Assembly (NCBI GenBank): GCA_034620365.1
Contig: JAQGEQ010000363.1
Location: 2,232,001-2,296,000, forward strand
Origin: Pegea sp. RAD2-039
Taxonomy: Eukaryota; Chordata; Thaliacea; Salpida; Salpidae
Reading direction: 5' to 3'
DNA length: 64,000 nt
Shown here: piece after piece, positions 1 to 12,417 of the stretch
Layout: each line of letters starts with the position of its first letter
Position numbering within the stretch: position 1 is the first letter of the stretch
Program-made: the position numbers and the translations under genes
Notes under the pieces: model-generated
Told to the model about the DNA's origin: nothing
Seen by the model: the letters and a program-made list of their open reading frames with translations, nothing else
The model's database searches: none

Positions 1-30
1 TCATGTTTAGTACTTATCAAGCTAAAAAAT

Positions 31-240
31 TTACCCATTTTCTAAAACAATGTCGAAACCAAAGTAAGTTGATGAGCTTCCATTTGAGAATGTTTTGAAC
101 CGATTTGAAATTGCTTTTCCTGTCTTTTCAAGCAGAGGAGATTGTATGAGCTTGTGTGAGTCTTGTCCACTTTCCAAGTTGAACGAAAAAGCTAAAGTAA
201 CTATTGTGAAAAAGACTATTAGTAACTGAGTTGTAACCAT
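31..240 (-). CDS. Integrin alpha subunit-like, first coding exon (partial)
   Basis: The ATG at 240 opens with a hydrophobic signal peptide (MVTTQLLIVFFTIVTLAFS) followed directly by FNLE. The exon ends with a YFGFDIVLENG stretch. Integrin alpha chains begin their mature N-terminus with FNLD and reach a G-x-YFG(F/Y)-x-V motif in the first beta-propeller blade, so the order and spacing fit. The apparent stop at 31-33 overlaps a good splice donor (GG|GTAAAT), so the exon most likely ends near 34-35 and the gene continues beyond the left edge. The family is known to form alpha/beta adhesion receptors at the plasma membrane; no partner or ligand can be read here. Alternative reading: a 69-residue secreted peptide that stops at the TAA. 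The call rests on one exon. Confidence 0.5.
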   Translation of the reverse strand: MVTTQLLIVFFTIVTLAFSFNLESGQDSHKLIQSPLLEKTGKAISNRFKTFSNGSSSTYFGFDIVLENG

Positions 241-2117
241 CTTAGCTTTCGTAATAAAAGCAAGTTCTGAAATTTTCAGTTGAAACCAATTTGCCAATGC
301 CTTAGTAGAGAAATAGTTGTTTCCAAAAAAAGTAAGCTTATAACTAAACTTAAAGATAAACATCACAAGATTATTACAAGAAGTTTATTTACAAAATGAA
401 AAATATTCTAAATCATGTTATTCTACTAATATTTACTTTTCGTCAATATTTATAGAAATGATTACAAAACAGCAAAATATTTGTTAAGGTAAAAAAATGA
501 ATATATCTTTAGAAGAAAAGAGAAATAATTCGTCGAAAAATTAATGTAAATAGTTAATTTCTTCTCATAAAAGTTTATAAAATGTAGAACTATTATTTAA
601 AAGATAATTATAAAATTCTAACTGAATAATTTGCATCAAATATAAACAAAACTGCTTCAATTTATAAAACTAATTTGAGTTTAGTAAATAATTAGTTGTA
701 AAAAGCTTTGTTACTAGAAAGTTTGTCAGAAACCAGAAAGTCTCCTTAAATTCAGCTGGTTTTATTATCAAGATTTTCACTATTTGAAGTTCTTAGCAGT
801 TTAGATTAAATGACTCAACTATTAGAGATTCCACATTGTTTGAAGTCTTTTAGTTTTAATGTTGTAGCAAATAACTACGGCCGATTTAGCTAGTTATTTG
901 TGTTGTTAAATAGAATAAGATTACGACGGCTTAGGTATTATATACAACATAAAAGCTATGAAAGCAACATACGTAAAATAAATTGAAGTTTTTTTTATAT
1001 TTGTTTATAATGTGTTGTTAAACTATTTTATATTTTTAAATAGTATAATTTTCAATTTATTGGCTAAAATTTATTTTATTTATAATAAATCTTTATTATT
1101 AATAATCGGTGACCACTTATTGACATTCTGTAAATAGTAAATGTATTATATTAAGACTGTATAATAGAAGAGTATTTTACCGCATACGTAGATATCACCA
1201 CAAAGAAAGTATTAGCGCGCTTATTCATCTCCAAAGGATTCTGAGAGTCGAATCATTTCTTGTTGTGTAATATTGATATTTCTTGTACTTTACAATAGAA
1301 AAAAGTTGTCATGAAACGTTATTATCATTTGATTAATTATTTAAAATATTATTTTCTATTTATTTTTGGTTAGAATATATGTTAATTATACTTTAAATAA
1401 TTACAATATTTTCTTAAACACTTTCTCTGATGGTCTGCTTGATATAAACCAGAATAGAAAATATTCATTCGTGAAACTCAGCAAATTAGTCAAAGAATAA
1501 TTTAATACTTCCACAAACTACATTTAATTTTTATTCTACAATTTGTTAGAGTGTGAAGTAATCTTTGTTGTGCTTAATCACAAAAGGGCTTTTCAATCTT
1601 TATAATGATAACAATGAGAAGTTTTAAAATATTTTATTTCGCACTAACATAAAGGCCAATAAACATTAATTTTTCCACAATATCAACGTAAACCTTCTAA
1701 AGAAATATTAATAACAATGAAACAAACAGTGAAAATAAAGAATTAAAACTCACTGAAAGGCTAAATAGATAACTTTTAACAGTTTCTAAAACTTTTTGTC
1801 TCAATTTATAAATAATCATGATCTTGTAAAGAAATGATAACGAAAAAATTTGCATCAATTACAGCTCTATGAAAAGCGAAGCTAAAGAATTAGAAGAATT
1901 GTTTAATTTATCTTCAAACGTTTAACTGTTTGCAGCTTAATATTTATTCTTAATAAATTTAAACTATTTCTACAGTATGTTTTCATGAAATTAAAAAATA
2001 AAACTTTGAGTTGAAATCTTCATTCTACCTGACTAAAATTTATAAAAAAGTAAACAGCTAATTATTCAAAAATTGTTGAAAACCTTTCATCTGAAAAATT
2101 AACTGAAAACTTTTGTT
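241..2117. other. Intergenic, AT-rich, no gene seen
   Basis: This stretch is strongly AT-rich with homopolymer runs and no open frame showing protein-like composition. It holds the presumed promoter and 5' UTR of the integrin-like gene at its left end. It ends at the left border of the duplicated block. Confidence 0.6.
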
Positions 2118-2229
2118 TAAAACTCATACACCTGTTCAAATGTAAAATCATTTGATAAACGTTTTTCTAATTGAAGCTGATAAAAACTATAAGTAAAAAC
2201 ATATCAGACAGTATAATTGAATAAAATAG

Positions 2230-2235
2230 TTTATT
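2230..2235 (-). promoter_or_regulatory. Poly(A) signal AATAAA, secreted-protein gene A
   Basis: AATAAA on the minus strand lies about 110 bp past the stop codon of gene A. It is conserved in the duplicate at 13209-13214. Confidence 0.5.
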
Positions 2236-2343
2236 TTGTGAAACAAGCACCAGTTTGCGAAGCACACATTTCAAACAAGCCACCTGTAAGTTAAAAAAAA
2301 GTTCTGGTTTAAGTTAGTAGCTAATTACAGAGTGTTTGCTTAC

Positions 2344-4699
2344 TTAACAAGATGGTTGCCACAAGTTGGTTGATGGTGGACAAAAGTTCCATTCGAATTT
2401 TGCTCCCAACAATGGAACTGAAAACTTTGGAACACATTTGAATGTAGCTTCATAATGCTCTACAAGTTTTGGTCGCCATAGATTCCAGAAAGTGTCGTAA
2501 TCAGTAGTAACTTGGGTAGTTCTTCTGGTAATTTCATCATGATATTCTTGTTTCAAGTAATTGTATACATCATCAGTTATGTTTCTACCGAAAGTGCAAG
2601 TAAAGAATTGATCGAAAAGACACAAGTGTTTACGAGCAAGCTGAAAAACAATAAATTGGTAAATATATTTTGAACTAAAAAATAATTCCCAATAAAAGAT
2701 TTGAATGCAAACAATTCAATTATAAGATATCTCTGCAAAACATTAAATATTGTAAATTATTTATTAATAAATATAATCTTTGCAAAATCTCAAATTACTT
2801 ACTGCTTCAACCTTAAGCTTGATTTTGCTCTTTTCGCTACAGATCTTGTTTTCAAGATGAGTCTCGTAGTGAGCAATCTTAGCAGCTCTATCAGCTTGAC
2901 AGTTAATGAAATGTCTATTAACACTATCGGCATAATCTTTTGATCTGTTTTGCCATTGAGCAATGGCGTGAGTGTAAGTGTAGTTCAAATCGGTAACGTG
3001 GTTATCGAATTCTTCTTTCTTGGCATCAACCCAGCTTTGAGCTTCAGTTTCAAGTCGTGATCGATAAGTAGTGATTTCATCTTCAGTTGGGCATGTACTG
3101 TTGATAGATGAAGTAAATAATATTTAAATGCATTTAGATGTTCGTAGTCTTACCCCCAGGTTGATTTGGGTTTCATGGTACTGATTCTTTGTTTCAAAGT
3201 GTTGAAAGCACCAGTTCCCCAAATTACAATGAGATTTCTCCAGTTAGTAACTATTGGACCAAGTTGCTCGGTATAGTTTCCAGCTCTGTAGTCGATACAG
3301 GTCTTGTAGGTATCCACAGGGAAATCTTCAGTTGCTGTGAGAAGAACATTATTAGTTTCGATGTGACGTCTAGGTTAAGGTTTCAAGTTGACAGCTCACC
3401 TGATGCATTAACCTCTTTAAGATCATCGAAAGCATATCCACTCCATTTTGGATTGAAAGCATGAACTCGGATAAGTTTGTACAAATACTTTGGAGCATCT
3501 GGAATTGGTTTGCTGGAAAAATTTATATTGAGAGCATGACAATCTAAGGTGTTAATTTGGTTTTACCAAGTTCGTTTGTATTGATGTTTTTCGAATCCAT
3601 AACAACCAGTGTTGAAATGACATTTGTAGTTGCATCTGTAACAATCCTTTGCTTTTGTAACAGCCTCAGTGATTGTGGTGTTGAACTCTCCGATAAGAGT
3701 AGTTCTTTCATTAGTAAGAAGTGTACTGTAATTAGTCATAGCGTCGGTGAAGTTGCCTGGCATTGACAATGATCCTGTAAAGCAAAGATACTGTAAGATA
3801 ATGTTTACGAATTCAACCCAATTGGTTACCGTAAAGTGTCTCGAAAACTGAATTGGCAAAGTGTTGTCGCTTATTAATGTGATCTGTAAGAGCATCTGCA
3901 TATTTAGCTTGGATCATTGTGTTCTTCAAGTCAGCGAGTCGTTCGTATTCCTCAACCTTGATTTCACGAACTTGCATGCAGTTAAGGAACCTTACAATGA
4001 AATTGGTTTATAGTTGTAAGATAAGTAAGCGACAAAAACTCACTTTGTTACAAGTTGTTTATGGAAATGTTCAAGCTTGTCAACCATATCAATGACTGAA
4101 TTGTTGTATCGAGTAGATGCAGCGCTCTTCAAGTTAGCAAGTTCAGTTTCATACTCTTGAGTTTTGTTACAATAGAGCTCTGAGTCTTCTTTGTAAACAC
4201 GCTTGAGATATTCCTTGAATGTCTTCAAGTAAGATTCATGAATCTCATCAATTTGAGCTTCAAGTACTCCAAGATTATCATCCATCTCTTCTTTCATGTC
4301 ATTACGCTTTTCAGTCATCTTATCTGTATAGTTGACTTGAACGTAATCAGTGATGTTAGTAGGATCTGTGGAAACAAGGAATAAATTAAAAATCTAGAAG
4401 TACAAATTCTTATAATGCCAGCAACTTACCACTTTCACATGATAGTCCTAGTCGCTTTGGGAAAGCTTTCAAGATGTGTGCATAGAATTTAGCAGTAAAC
4501 CAAGCAGGGTTATGGTTAACATTGTGACCATAACTGTTGGTTGGTGGGAACACATGGAAATGATGTGTACACCAATATTGATAATTTGGAATTGAGATTG
4601 CTTGAGTAGCCTGAAAAATAAATCAAGAAATTAGTATTTTATTCATTAACAATTTATACTTACAGCAACAAACAGCAATAAAATTGCAATCAACTTCAT
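2344..4699 (-). CDS. Secreted orphan protein, copy A (~597 aa, 9 exons)
   Basis: I do not recognise the family. Exons, in order of transcription: 4699-4664, 4610-4430, 4365-4044, 3990-3830, 3774-3567, 3512-3400, 3334-3154, 3097-2803, 2640-2344. All introns are GT-AG and phase closes to 1794 nt. The protein starts with a signal peptide (MKLIAILLLFVAATQA). Next comes an aromatic and histidine-rich segment. A long charged helical region without obvious membrane segments follows, carrying many N-glycosylation sequons (NIT, NYT, NKT, NTT, NRS) and about 15 spaced cysteines, several paired (CYRC, CNYKC). The C-terminus is Cys-rich and ends NLWQPSC. A TATA-like box lies about 60 bp upstream of the ATG. 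The composition suggests an abundant extracellular structural or glandular product, but that is inference only. The other copy differs by very few residues, for example Ala to Ser within KFYAHI. Confidence 0.85.
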
Positions 4700-4754
4700 C
4701 TTCTTTTCTTGTGAAAGCTTGATAAAGAATTAATTCTGTAGTCAGATTGGAGAT

Positions 4755-4763
4755 CTTTTATAT
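4755..4763 (-). promoter_or_regulatory. TATA box (ATATAAAAG), secreted-protein gene A
   Basis: A TATA element lies on the minus strand about 56 bp upstream of the start codon. It is identical in the duplicate at 15757-15765. Confidence 0.6.
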
Positions 4764-5944
4764 TGTTCTTATACAAACAATATTTCGAAGAACTAATATA
4801 TAAGAATACAGAAAAGTATATGTTCAAGTGTCATTGAATTAATAAGTTTTGATAATCAAGCTGTTTTGATATTTTTACTAAGTACAAGTAGTTTAAGTAA
4901 AAATAACAATTAAGTTAATTTGCTGAGTACCGGAAAAATTAAAAATATTTATATTAAACTTTTCTTTAAGTGAATACTGAAAATACTTTTGAGGTAATTT
5001 GGTTAACTTTTTGTTTATAATCAAAAAGTAAATTTGTAAAAGCTTGAAACGATTTTTTTGTTAGTATTTTAAACTGAATAAATACAAACTGATCTGTTGT
5101 TTGTAGATTCCTTTAAACGTTGTACAAAGAATTTTTTTACAATTTTCGTTTGTGATTTCTAATTTTATTAAAATGATGAATTCACTTAGATGGTTAGACA
5201 ATCATTCATCCAAAGTTTCTTTTGTTCAAATAAAAGAAAACTCTAATTAAATGCATTTCAGAACCTTCTATTTTGTATAATTTTCGTTCTTTAAACAAAC
5301 AACTTATCAGTTAAATTTGTTAAATAATTTAATGTTGAGTTGTAATTCTAGATAAACATTTATTACAAAACAATTTTGCTTCAAACTTTTCAAGAATACT
5401 TAAGTTCGATTACTCGGAAGTAATGCGAGTTTTGTGTTATTTTAGTGATCCAAGTTTAACTGAAAGATTGTTAATAAGTAGTTAAGTTTTAAATAATGAT
5501 TGGTTTATTAAAATCTGCTTAGATTAGATAACACTTGAAAGTTAGAAGTAGATTAAACTCTTCTATCGACTCTATGTAAAATGGAACAAATTGTTCTTAC
5601 ACAATTTTTGTTAAAATTGTGAAATATATTGTAAAAACTATCAAAAATATTTGTAATGTTTACAACAATTATTTTTATATTTCATCTATACAAAATAAAA
5701 ATCTCTATTACTTAGATAATATTGATCAGTAATACAAAAGTATATTTATTAATTTCAAAATATACTTCCACCTTTTTACTTGGTTATAAAAGCTTGATCT
5801 AATACTAATAACAACAAGACTTATTAACTGATAAGAAAAAATTTAAAAATTTTTTAAACATAATAAAACTTAACATAATTTGAAGTTATTTAAACTTCTT
5901 CAATTAGTTTATTAGTTATGATTTCTCCTTCTTTTATATTATCA

Positions 5945-6113
5945 ACTTTCTATACAATCGTTCACTGTAATATTCTTTGAGGACTACTAAAATGTACATT
6001 TTTAGTTTAATTATTCAAACTTAATACGTATTATTTGCAAGAAAGTGTTTTAGCGAGAGGTGTTCTCTTCAGGTACCATCCTTTACATTTGTTGTAATAA
6101 AGAAACAGTTATC
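5945..6113 (+). mobile_element. LINE (CR1/Jockey-like) 3'-end fragment
   Basis: The fragment matches the 3' UTR of the other LINE copies here (TTCACTGT...TTTGAGGACTACT) and ends with the shared tail AGCGAGAGGTG...CTTCAGGTACC, then GTAATAAA. Only non-coding 3' sequence remains. It lies antisense just beyond the GPCR stop codon and may form part of that gene's 3' UTR. Confidence 0.75.
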
Positions 6114-6122
6114 CAACAATAT

Positions 6123-7956
6123 TTATAAACTGGTGGTTGCGATTAATTGTCTGTTCTTAGTACTATATTTGTTCTGAATTTTTTTGTGATAAGAAGTACA
6201 ACCAAATTTTAAAGCAATTTTTGAAACCATGATAATAAAAGCTTTTCTGAACTGAGGGTTTCTTGCGCTATAAATAAAAAAATTCCACATGGTGTTTAAC
6301 AACAATAAAAGTGTACAAACCTGTGCTGCTACAATGTATTTCCCAAAATAATCAAAATCAAAACTACGTGGAACTCTAAAGCCATTAATTGGTGTAAACA
6401 TATCGACAATAAAAAGAATAAAAAGAGGAAGAATGCTTATAGTAAAAGCTCCAACCATCAAAAGCAATGTTTTTGCCAAACGAAGCTCTACAGAAGTTAC
6501 AGAGGTAGTAGTGTTTGATCGAATTGATTTTGCTTTTTTACTAAACTTGTAAGTTCTCCAAAAAGTCAAAAAACTAATTACCCACATGGCTGGAATAGGT
6601 AAAAAAGCAAAAACACCCAATACTAAAGAAGAATATCTACCACGGATAGATACTATGGCGTTTGATTTACCCTCATAATATAAATAAGGCTTGCAAAATA
6701 TTGGTATAATAGAAACAATCAAAGCTACAAGCCAAGCCAAAGCAGAAAGTCTTATTGCAATTATCCTACCATTTAATTTGCGATATTTCAAAGGACTTGA
6801 GATTGCAAATAATCTATCCCAAGCTGCTATCACCATAGTATAGATAGAAACAAACATAACAGTCAAAGTAAATACACCAAAAGCATTTATGTAAGTCTTA
6901 TTAAACATTATTGGTTCATCAGCAAATTGTAATGTTATGTTATTTTTTTGACTTGTTTTAAAAGTTGAATTATGAATGTTTAAAGGCCAATTAACTTGCT
7001 GAAAAACGTTATTTATCATTGACGGAAATATCAAACATGACATCATTAAATCTGATACAGCAATTGAAAATCGGTAAATGAATTGTGCATGGCGTAAGGT
7101 CGGTGTTATGAATATTACTGCAACTACACATGCGTTTAATATCAAACTTATTATATCAATCAAGAAAAGAAATGCAATGTAGCCTCTAAGTGAAGATTTG
7201 CAACTGAAAAAAAAATTATCAAATTTATTTTTGTTAGAGAGACTTTGCTTATTTACTAGTTGTTTAAATTTTCAGCTTAGTTGTAAAATGTGATAAATAT
7301 ATTCACCTTTCTGACAATAAATCCATTATTTTGAACTCATAATTTTCTATAGTTTCTAAATTGAATCCCTTCCAGCCTATGAGACACGTAACAAAATTTA
7401 TTTTCAAAAATTCGACAAAATTTTCCGGTTTAGAAATTTCTGATATGGCGACTTGAACACATGGATCTAATACTTCATTTTTACTTAATTCTGAAATTTT
7501 AATCATCGAAACAGCATCTCTCCAGGATAGATTCAAGTTCTTTTTGCTTCTCAAAACTGACTTCACTTTACTAAAGCATTTTTCTTTAAGTTTTGAGTGA
7601 TCACAAAATGACAGATAAAGATTTTTACTGTAATCATTCAACGCAAAAGTTCGGTACTGGCATTCTTTTTTCAGATTTTCAGAACAATTCCAAGACTTGA
7701 GTGTTTGAAAGTATCGTGAAAGATAAAAGTAATCCTTTACCCATGAACATTCAAAAGTTTTAGTTAAATTGTTACAGCACTCTTCTGATTGGCTGATTAC
7801 TTGATCTTTAGGGACATATTGACATTTGATTGGCTGTGCACATTTATCTTCGGTAAATAGATGAACAATATTTGTTTGGTTATTAGTTTGAATGCTTGAT
7901 GATATTGATGAGTTGAATAGTATACAAATAATGAACCAAGTAATTGAATAACCCAT
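6123..7956 (-). CDS. Class A GPCR with long cysteine-rich ectodomain (576 aa)
   Basis: There are two exons, 7956-7307 and 7203-6123. The donor AG|GTGAAT and the acceptor TTTTTCAG| join in frame to give 1731 nt. Exon 1 encodes a signal peptide (MGYSITWFIICILFNSS) and about 200 extracellular residues with 11 cysteines and NQT, NLT, NCS and NLS sequons. Exon 2 adds one more cysteine and a rhodopsin-family 7TM domain. It shows TM1 with LNACVVAVI (N1.50), TM2 with AVSDLMM (D2.50), TM3 ending WDRLFAISSPLKY (DRY variant), TM4 with a conserved Trp, TM5 with Pro, TM6 with ISILPLF, and TM7 with NTMWNFFIY followed by SARNPQFRKAF. The NPxxY proline is replaced by Phe. The class is known to couple G proteins at the plasma membrane. 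I do not recognise the ectodomain and the ligand is unknown. If the 7TM exon were read alone, TM1 would be truncated, which supports the splice. Confidence 0.85.
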
Positions 7957-8317
7957 GAATATCGTATTTCTTAAAGTATTATAAACTACAATTTAAAATT
8001 TAAACAATTTGTACCTGAATTATAAATAGTTTTATACAACTTTTATGTTTGAGATTAGTTACAAGAAAAGTACTTTGATTTCAAGTCATTAAAAAGAGAA
8101 GCAACATCATTAAGACTGAAATAAATGAGTCTGTTTTACTCACAACACTAACTAAGTCATTTGAAAAGTAAAAACATGTTAAAAGAAGTGATGATTTGAT
8201 ATCAATTTAGTTCAAAATTAAACTTTCAAATTGCTATTAAGATCGATCAACTAGAAATATCGAAACAGATGTTAGCAAGCTTTGAAACAGTTTCTTGGTT
8301 AACTAACCTTTTTAAAT

Positions 8318-8757
8318 TGATCTAACCTAATTGATCTTCAGTTTGATGACTTTTTCTCCATTAGTCCCTCCCTCAAGTTATATCAACTTAGAAGACATAA
8401 ATTACATCTTAATAAGCCCACTCCACCAGCTACGTTAACCAGATTAAGTTTTTTCTCATACCGCACAATCAGTGCATGGAACAATCTGCCATCAGAGATT
8501 GTCATGTCAAAATCACTTATGCTGTTCAAGAAAAAGCTGAATTGTTATAATATCGCCAACATTGCCATTTCTAAACTGTGAATTTTTCTCTTTTACAATA
8601 CTATGATTCTGTGCAATTCTTCATTGTCATATGCTTTTTCGTTTACACGTCAAATAGATCTAATTTGTGAGAATGTGTGTTAGCGAGAGGTGCTCTCTTT
8701 AGGCACCCTCCTTCACATTTATTGTAATAAATAAATAAATAAATAAATAAATAAAGA
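8318..8757 (+). mobile_element. LINE fragment (RT C-terminal part and 3' tail)
   Basis: This aligns by eye with the 3' coding part of the other copies (LIDLQFDDFF...SPSLKLYQLRRH with frameshifts) and with the shared 3' UTR stem-loop. It ends in a (TAAA)n tail at 8722-8755. It is truncated at the 5' end and broken. Confidence 0.85.
8722..8755 (+). repeat. (AAAT)n microsatellite tail of LINE
   Basis: About eight AAAT units directly follow the LINE 3' end, as expected for target-primed insertion of elements with short-repeat tails. Confidence 0.9.
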
Positions 8758-11734
8758 AAGAAGTGAAGTGAAGTAAACAAACTGGCTCAACTATTAATCA
8801 AATAGCTGTCAAAACTATTCCAAACAACTCAGCTAAGTTTTTATTTATGTTCTTATATCTTAAATCATATAAATTAAACTTAAAATAAATCATTTACCTC
8901 CAAAAGTATGGGTAAGTAGTACCACTATCTTGTAGTTGTTTTGAGAGAATCAAAGACTAAGGGAGTAAACCGACAGGGAATTTATAACCTGTTGACCTTG
9001 ATGTCACTATTCAATGTCAATGGGTCGTGTCGTCAATGAACGGAACTCAAAGTAATGATGTTTCAGCACACGCTATTCTTCACTGTAATTAGCTAATGCT
9101 CAGGCAGGAAAATATTATGACTGTCAGCATTCATTTACTTCTTCAGTTTTCAAAGGTAAATCAAAAAGTTTTTAAACTATTATGAAAACGATTAACTTTC
9201 ACAACACTCTTAATTAACTTTCACAACACTCTTAATTTTCAAAATACTTTTATATCTTAGTTTTCATATGGAAATTAATTTAAATGAAACACGTTTTCAT
9301 GAAGATTTGTTTTATTTTTACTTTCTTTTATCCAACAAATAGCTGTATGTGATAAATCATACAGTTCTTACAGCGAGCTAAAACAAAACAATATGAGCAT
9401 AAACACAATGAAATGGTCTTAAGTAGCAGAATGTAGCCTAATTAATTAAGAAAGAATAGAAAAACTGCAAAGTGAAAAAGTAAAATATAAATTAAAAATC
9501 AAAAACTTATTACAAATCCCTAAAGAAAATGAATATACTGGTAGCATTAAAAGGCATTTGTTAACAAAATTACTTTAATCTTAATTCTTAACAACATTTT
9601 AAAGGAGGTGATAGATTCAATTTCATTTTGAAAAACTCTGTTGTAGAAGATAATGTGATGAGTTTTTTAATCAATTAAATTTGTGGTCGTACTATAAACG
9701 CTTCAACAAAAACATTTTGAATAGTTTTTGCTAAGAAAATTGTTCTTTAAATATCTATCACCTCATTATCTTAAAGTAGGGCTTGAACTGTTTTCGTATC
9801 TACTCTATAACAACTTGCTTGCTCTATTATTATCGACAATAAATTATTCAAATTTTTTCGTTCTAATTTCTTGGTGTGCATCACATAAAAACCAACTTAA
9901 ACTTTATTTTAAAAGCTGGAATATATAAACTGTAATAATAATCAATAACTTTATTACCAATTACTGAAATTATCTTAAGATACAAATTTGTTACAATAAA
10001 AGTTAAAACATAACAGTAATCTTAATTTATAAATCAAAGTCTCATTAAATTAAATAACAATTTTTTTAGTTCTATCTGGTTAATCAACTTTGATCTAATT
10101 GTAAAGCTCTATTATAACCGATTTAACTAATTGAATGCACGCCTGCAATTACGTATATCCGTTTGAAGATTTTCTCTTATAGATGGAAATGCCAAAATCT
10201 TTAATGTCCTATAATTTTGCTGTATCTTGAATTTCAATTAAATGTAGTAAATGTTAGGAGAAATCAAACAACTTTTGTTTACTTTTAATTCTGTCACTTT
10301 AACATATAGGTTATTTATTATATATGAATAAATATTATGTTTTTTAATAACTATTATCGATTATGAATTTATAAACAGGAATCATTTATTATCATTACTT
10401 TTAAATATAAATGGGAAATGTTTTGTTAATTTGTTGAGTGTTTATAATGTTAAATAAAAATGACAGTTATATCTAAAAAAAATAAAAAAACGATTTTTTT
10501 GGTAATTGATAGAATTAATAATTTTAATATAGATATTGTTAGATGAATAATTAATGCAAATATAAAAATTATTAACTTTATTAATTAATAGAAATAACAG
10601 CTATATCTTAAAGAAAATAAAAATTGACTTTTTGAGTAATTAAATGGTAGATAATTTAAGATGAAAATTTGCTTTTAGATTTATTTTATGCAAATATACT
10701 TGAAAAAACAACAGTTAATTATTAAAAATAACTTTAGTAAAATACTAATTATTGTTTTTTTATAAATGATTGTGTAATAATTACAAATAAGTTAAATTAG
10801 TTTTAAATTTGGATAGCTGTTTTATTACTAAAGTACAATTTGTTGAATATTGTCACTAAAGTGTAACCATCAAGCTACAAAATAATTACTGTAAATGATG
10901 TCTTACCAAAGGTTTTTTGATCTGTAAACACGACAAACAGTTTAAAGCAAAAGTTTGTCCTTTTGATTTTTTAATTTGTTGAGCTTTTTGTATAATACAA
11001 GAATTTTTTATGCTATATTGGCATCTGTTTTACAGAGAAATCTTAGTTGTTAAGAATATTATTTACCTGTTTGCTACATGAAGTATAAAACAAAGCTTTA
11101 TGATTAAGTATACACATTGAAAAATCAATCGACTTATTGAAAATGTTAGTTTCTAAAATCTTTTAAACCTGTCTTAGTTGATCATTCATTAGAGCAATCA
11201 AGAATATTTTCTAAAAATTACATTCAATCTTCAATATCTATTCTTAATATTTTGAGAAAAGTTAAAACTACCTGCTGTTAAACTTTGGTATAGTTAAAGG
11301 CAACTTTATATCTAATTTTTTATTAGTGAACTAAATAATTTCTATTTGCAAAAAAACAAAATATCAATCCTCAAAATTATAATCAATTTGTATATCACAA
11401 TACCTCATTATAAGTGGACAAAAACACAAGTATTTGAAGAGTAATTTGTAATTTACAACTGATAAATATAGAAAATCAAGATTATAAAAGCATTCTTGAT
11501 TAACTTATTCATAGACTTAAAAAAATGTCTCAGAAAATATATATTTTATTCAATTTGAAAAAGTTTTTCAGGTTATATTTTATTGAATAGTGCTTATAAG
11601 TAGTGATAAAATTATTTTTAGTAAGTCATTCGTATATTACTTGTGATAGATTAATCTATCTGAATAAGAAATCGATTCAAACTTTTTTGGTTGATTACAA
11701 GAAAATCTTTAATACTCTATTAACCTCTATAAAT
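8758..11734. other. Intergenic, AT-rich, no gene seen
   Basis: This is very AT-rich sequence with short open frames only; the 66-codon frame near 9728-9928 looks like chance. It includes the presumed upstream region of the GPCR at its left end. A short direct repeat (TTAACTTTCACAACACTCTTAA) lies near 9191-9233. Confidence 0.55.
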
Positions 11735-12260
11735 TAAAAGTAAGTCCAATTCTTGAATACAATGTTAGCGCAGAATGCCATATCAAGTTAGTGATATCAA
11801 AAAAATCGAATCTGTTCAGGCCACATATACGAGATTAGTATGCAGGAAACTTAATATTAAATATGATAGTTATAAACATCGTCTCAACTTCTTAAACTTA
11901 TTTACTTTGGAAACTCAACGGATTCATCCTTATTTGTTAAACTATCCACAATTTAATTGACCTTAAATTTGCTGATTTCTTTTCCATTAATCCTTAACTC
12001 AAGTTATATCAGCTCAGACGACACACATTACATCTTAACAAGCCCATATCACCTGGTACGTTAATCAGAGCAAATTTCCTTCTCATACCGCAAAATTAGT
12101 ACTTGGAACCTACTGCCATTAGACATTGTCTTGCCAGAATCACTCGTGTTGTGCAAGCAGAAGTTTAATTATTGTCAGAAATGTTATTTTTAAACTATGA
12201 TTATATTTTTGGTTCATTAACACTTTTTACTGTTATATTGTATAGGGACTATTAAGATCT
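11735..12260 (+). mobile_element. LINE fragment (RT C-terminal region), broken
   Basis: The translation PYQVSDIKKIESVQATYTRLVCRKLN matches the copy at 25.7 kb almost residue for residue, then breaks into several frames. This region is typical of the tail of the reverse transcriptase protein in CR1/Jockey-type LINEs. The stem-loop tail has been lost. Confidence 0.8.
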
Positions 12261-12417
12261 CATAAGTTACATCAATTAATTCTATAGAGAAACTACAATT
12301 CACTATAAGCTTTAAATAGTTTTTGTAAATGTTTGTTAATGTCAATTTATAATTCATCTTAAACAAATAATAAAACAATTATTTCCATCTATTACAGCCC
12401 TTTCAAAAGCTTAATTA

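Larger units (their letters stand above)
2118..5571. repeat. Segmental duplication, copy A (~3.45 kb)
   Basis: Nearly the same sequence recurs in direct orientation at 13097-16575. Homology begins at AAAACTCATACA and ends after CTTCTATCGACT, beyond which the two copies differ completely. The block contains a whole gene plus about 0.8 kb upstream and 0.2 kb downstream. Differences are scattered substitutions and small indels, mostly in introns and flanks. Confidence 0.93.

Noticed and set aside
3189-3766. Plus-strand frames of 91 and 69 codons (and copies at 14191-14768)
   Set aside because: They are antisense to exons of the secreted-protein gene and are conserved only because that gene is duplicated.
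6123-7163. GPCR exon read as a stand-alone gene
   Set aside because: The first in-frame residue would be inside TM1. A good acceptor at 7204 and donor at 7306 join it in frame to the signal-peptide exon.
9728-9928. 66-codon frame in the intergenic gap
   Set aside because: Composition is that of translated AT-rich DNA; no signal peptide, domain or splice context.
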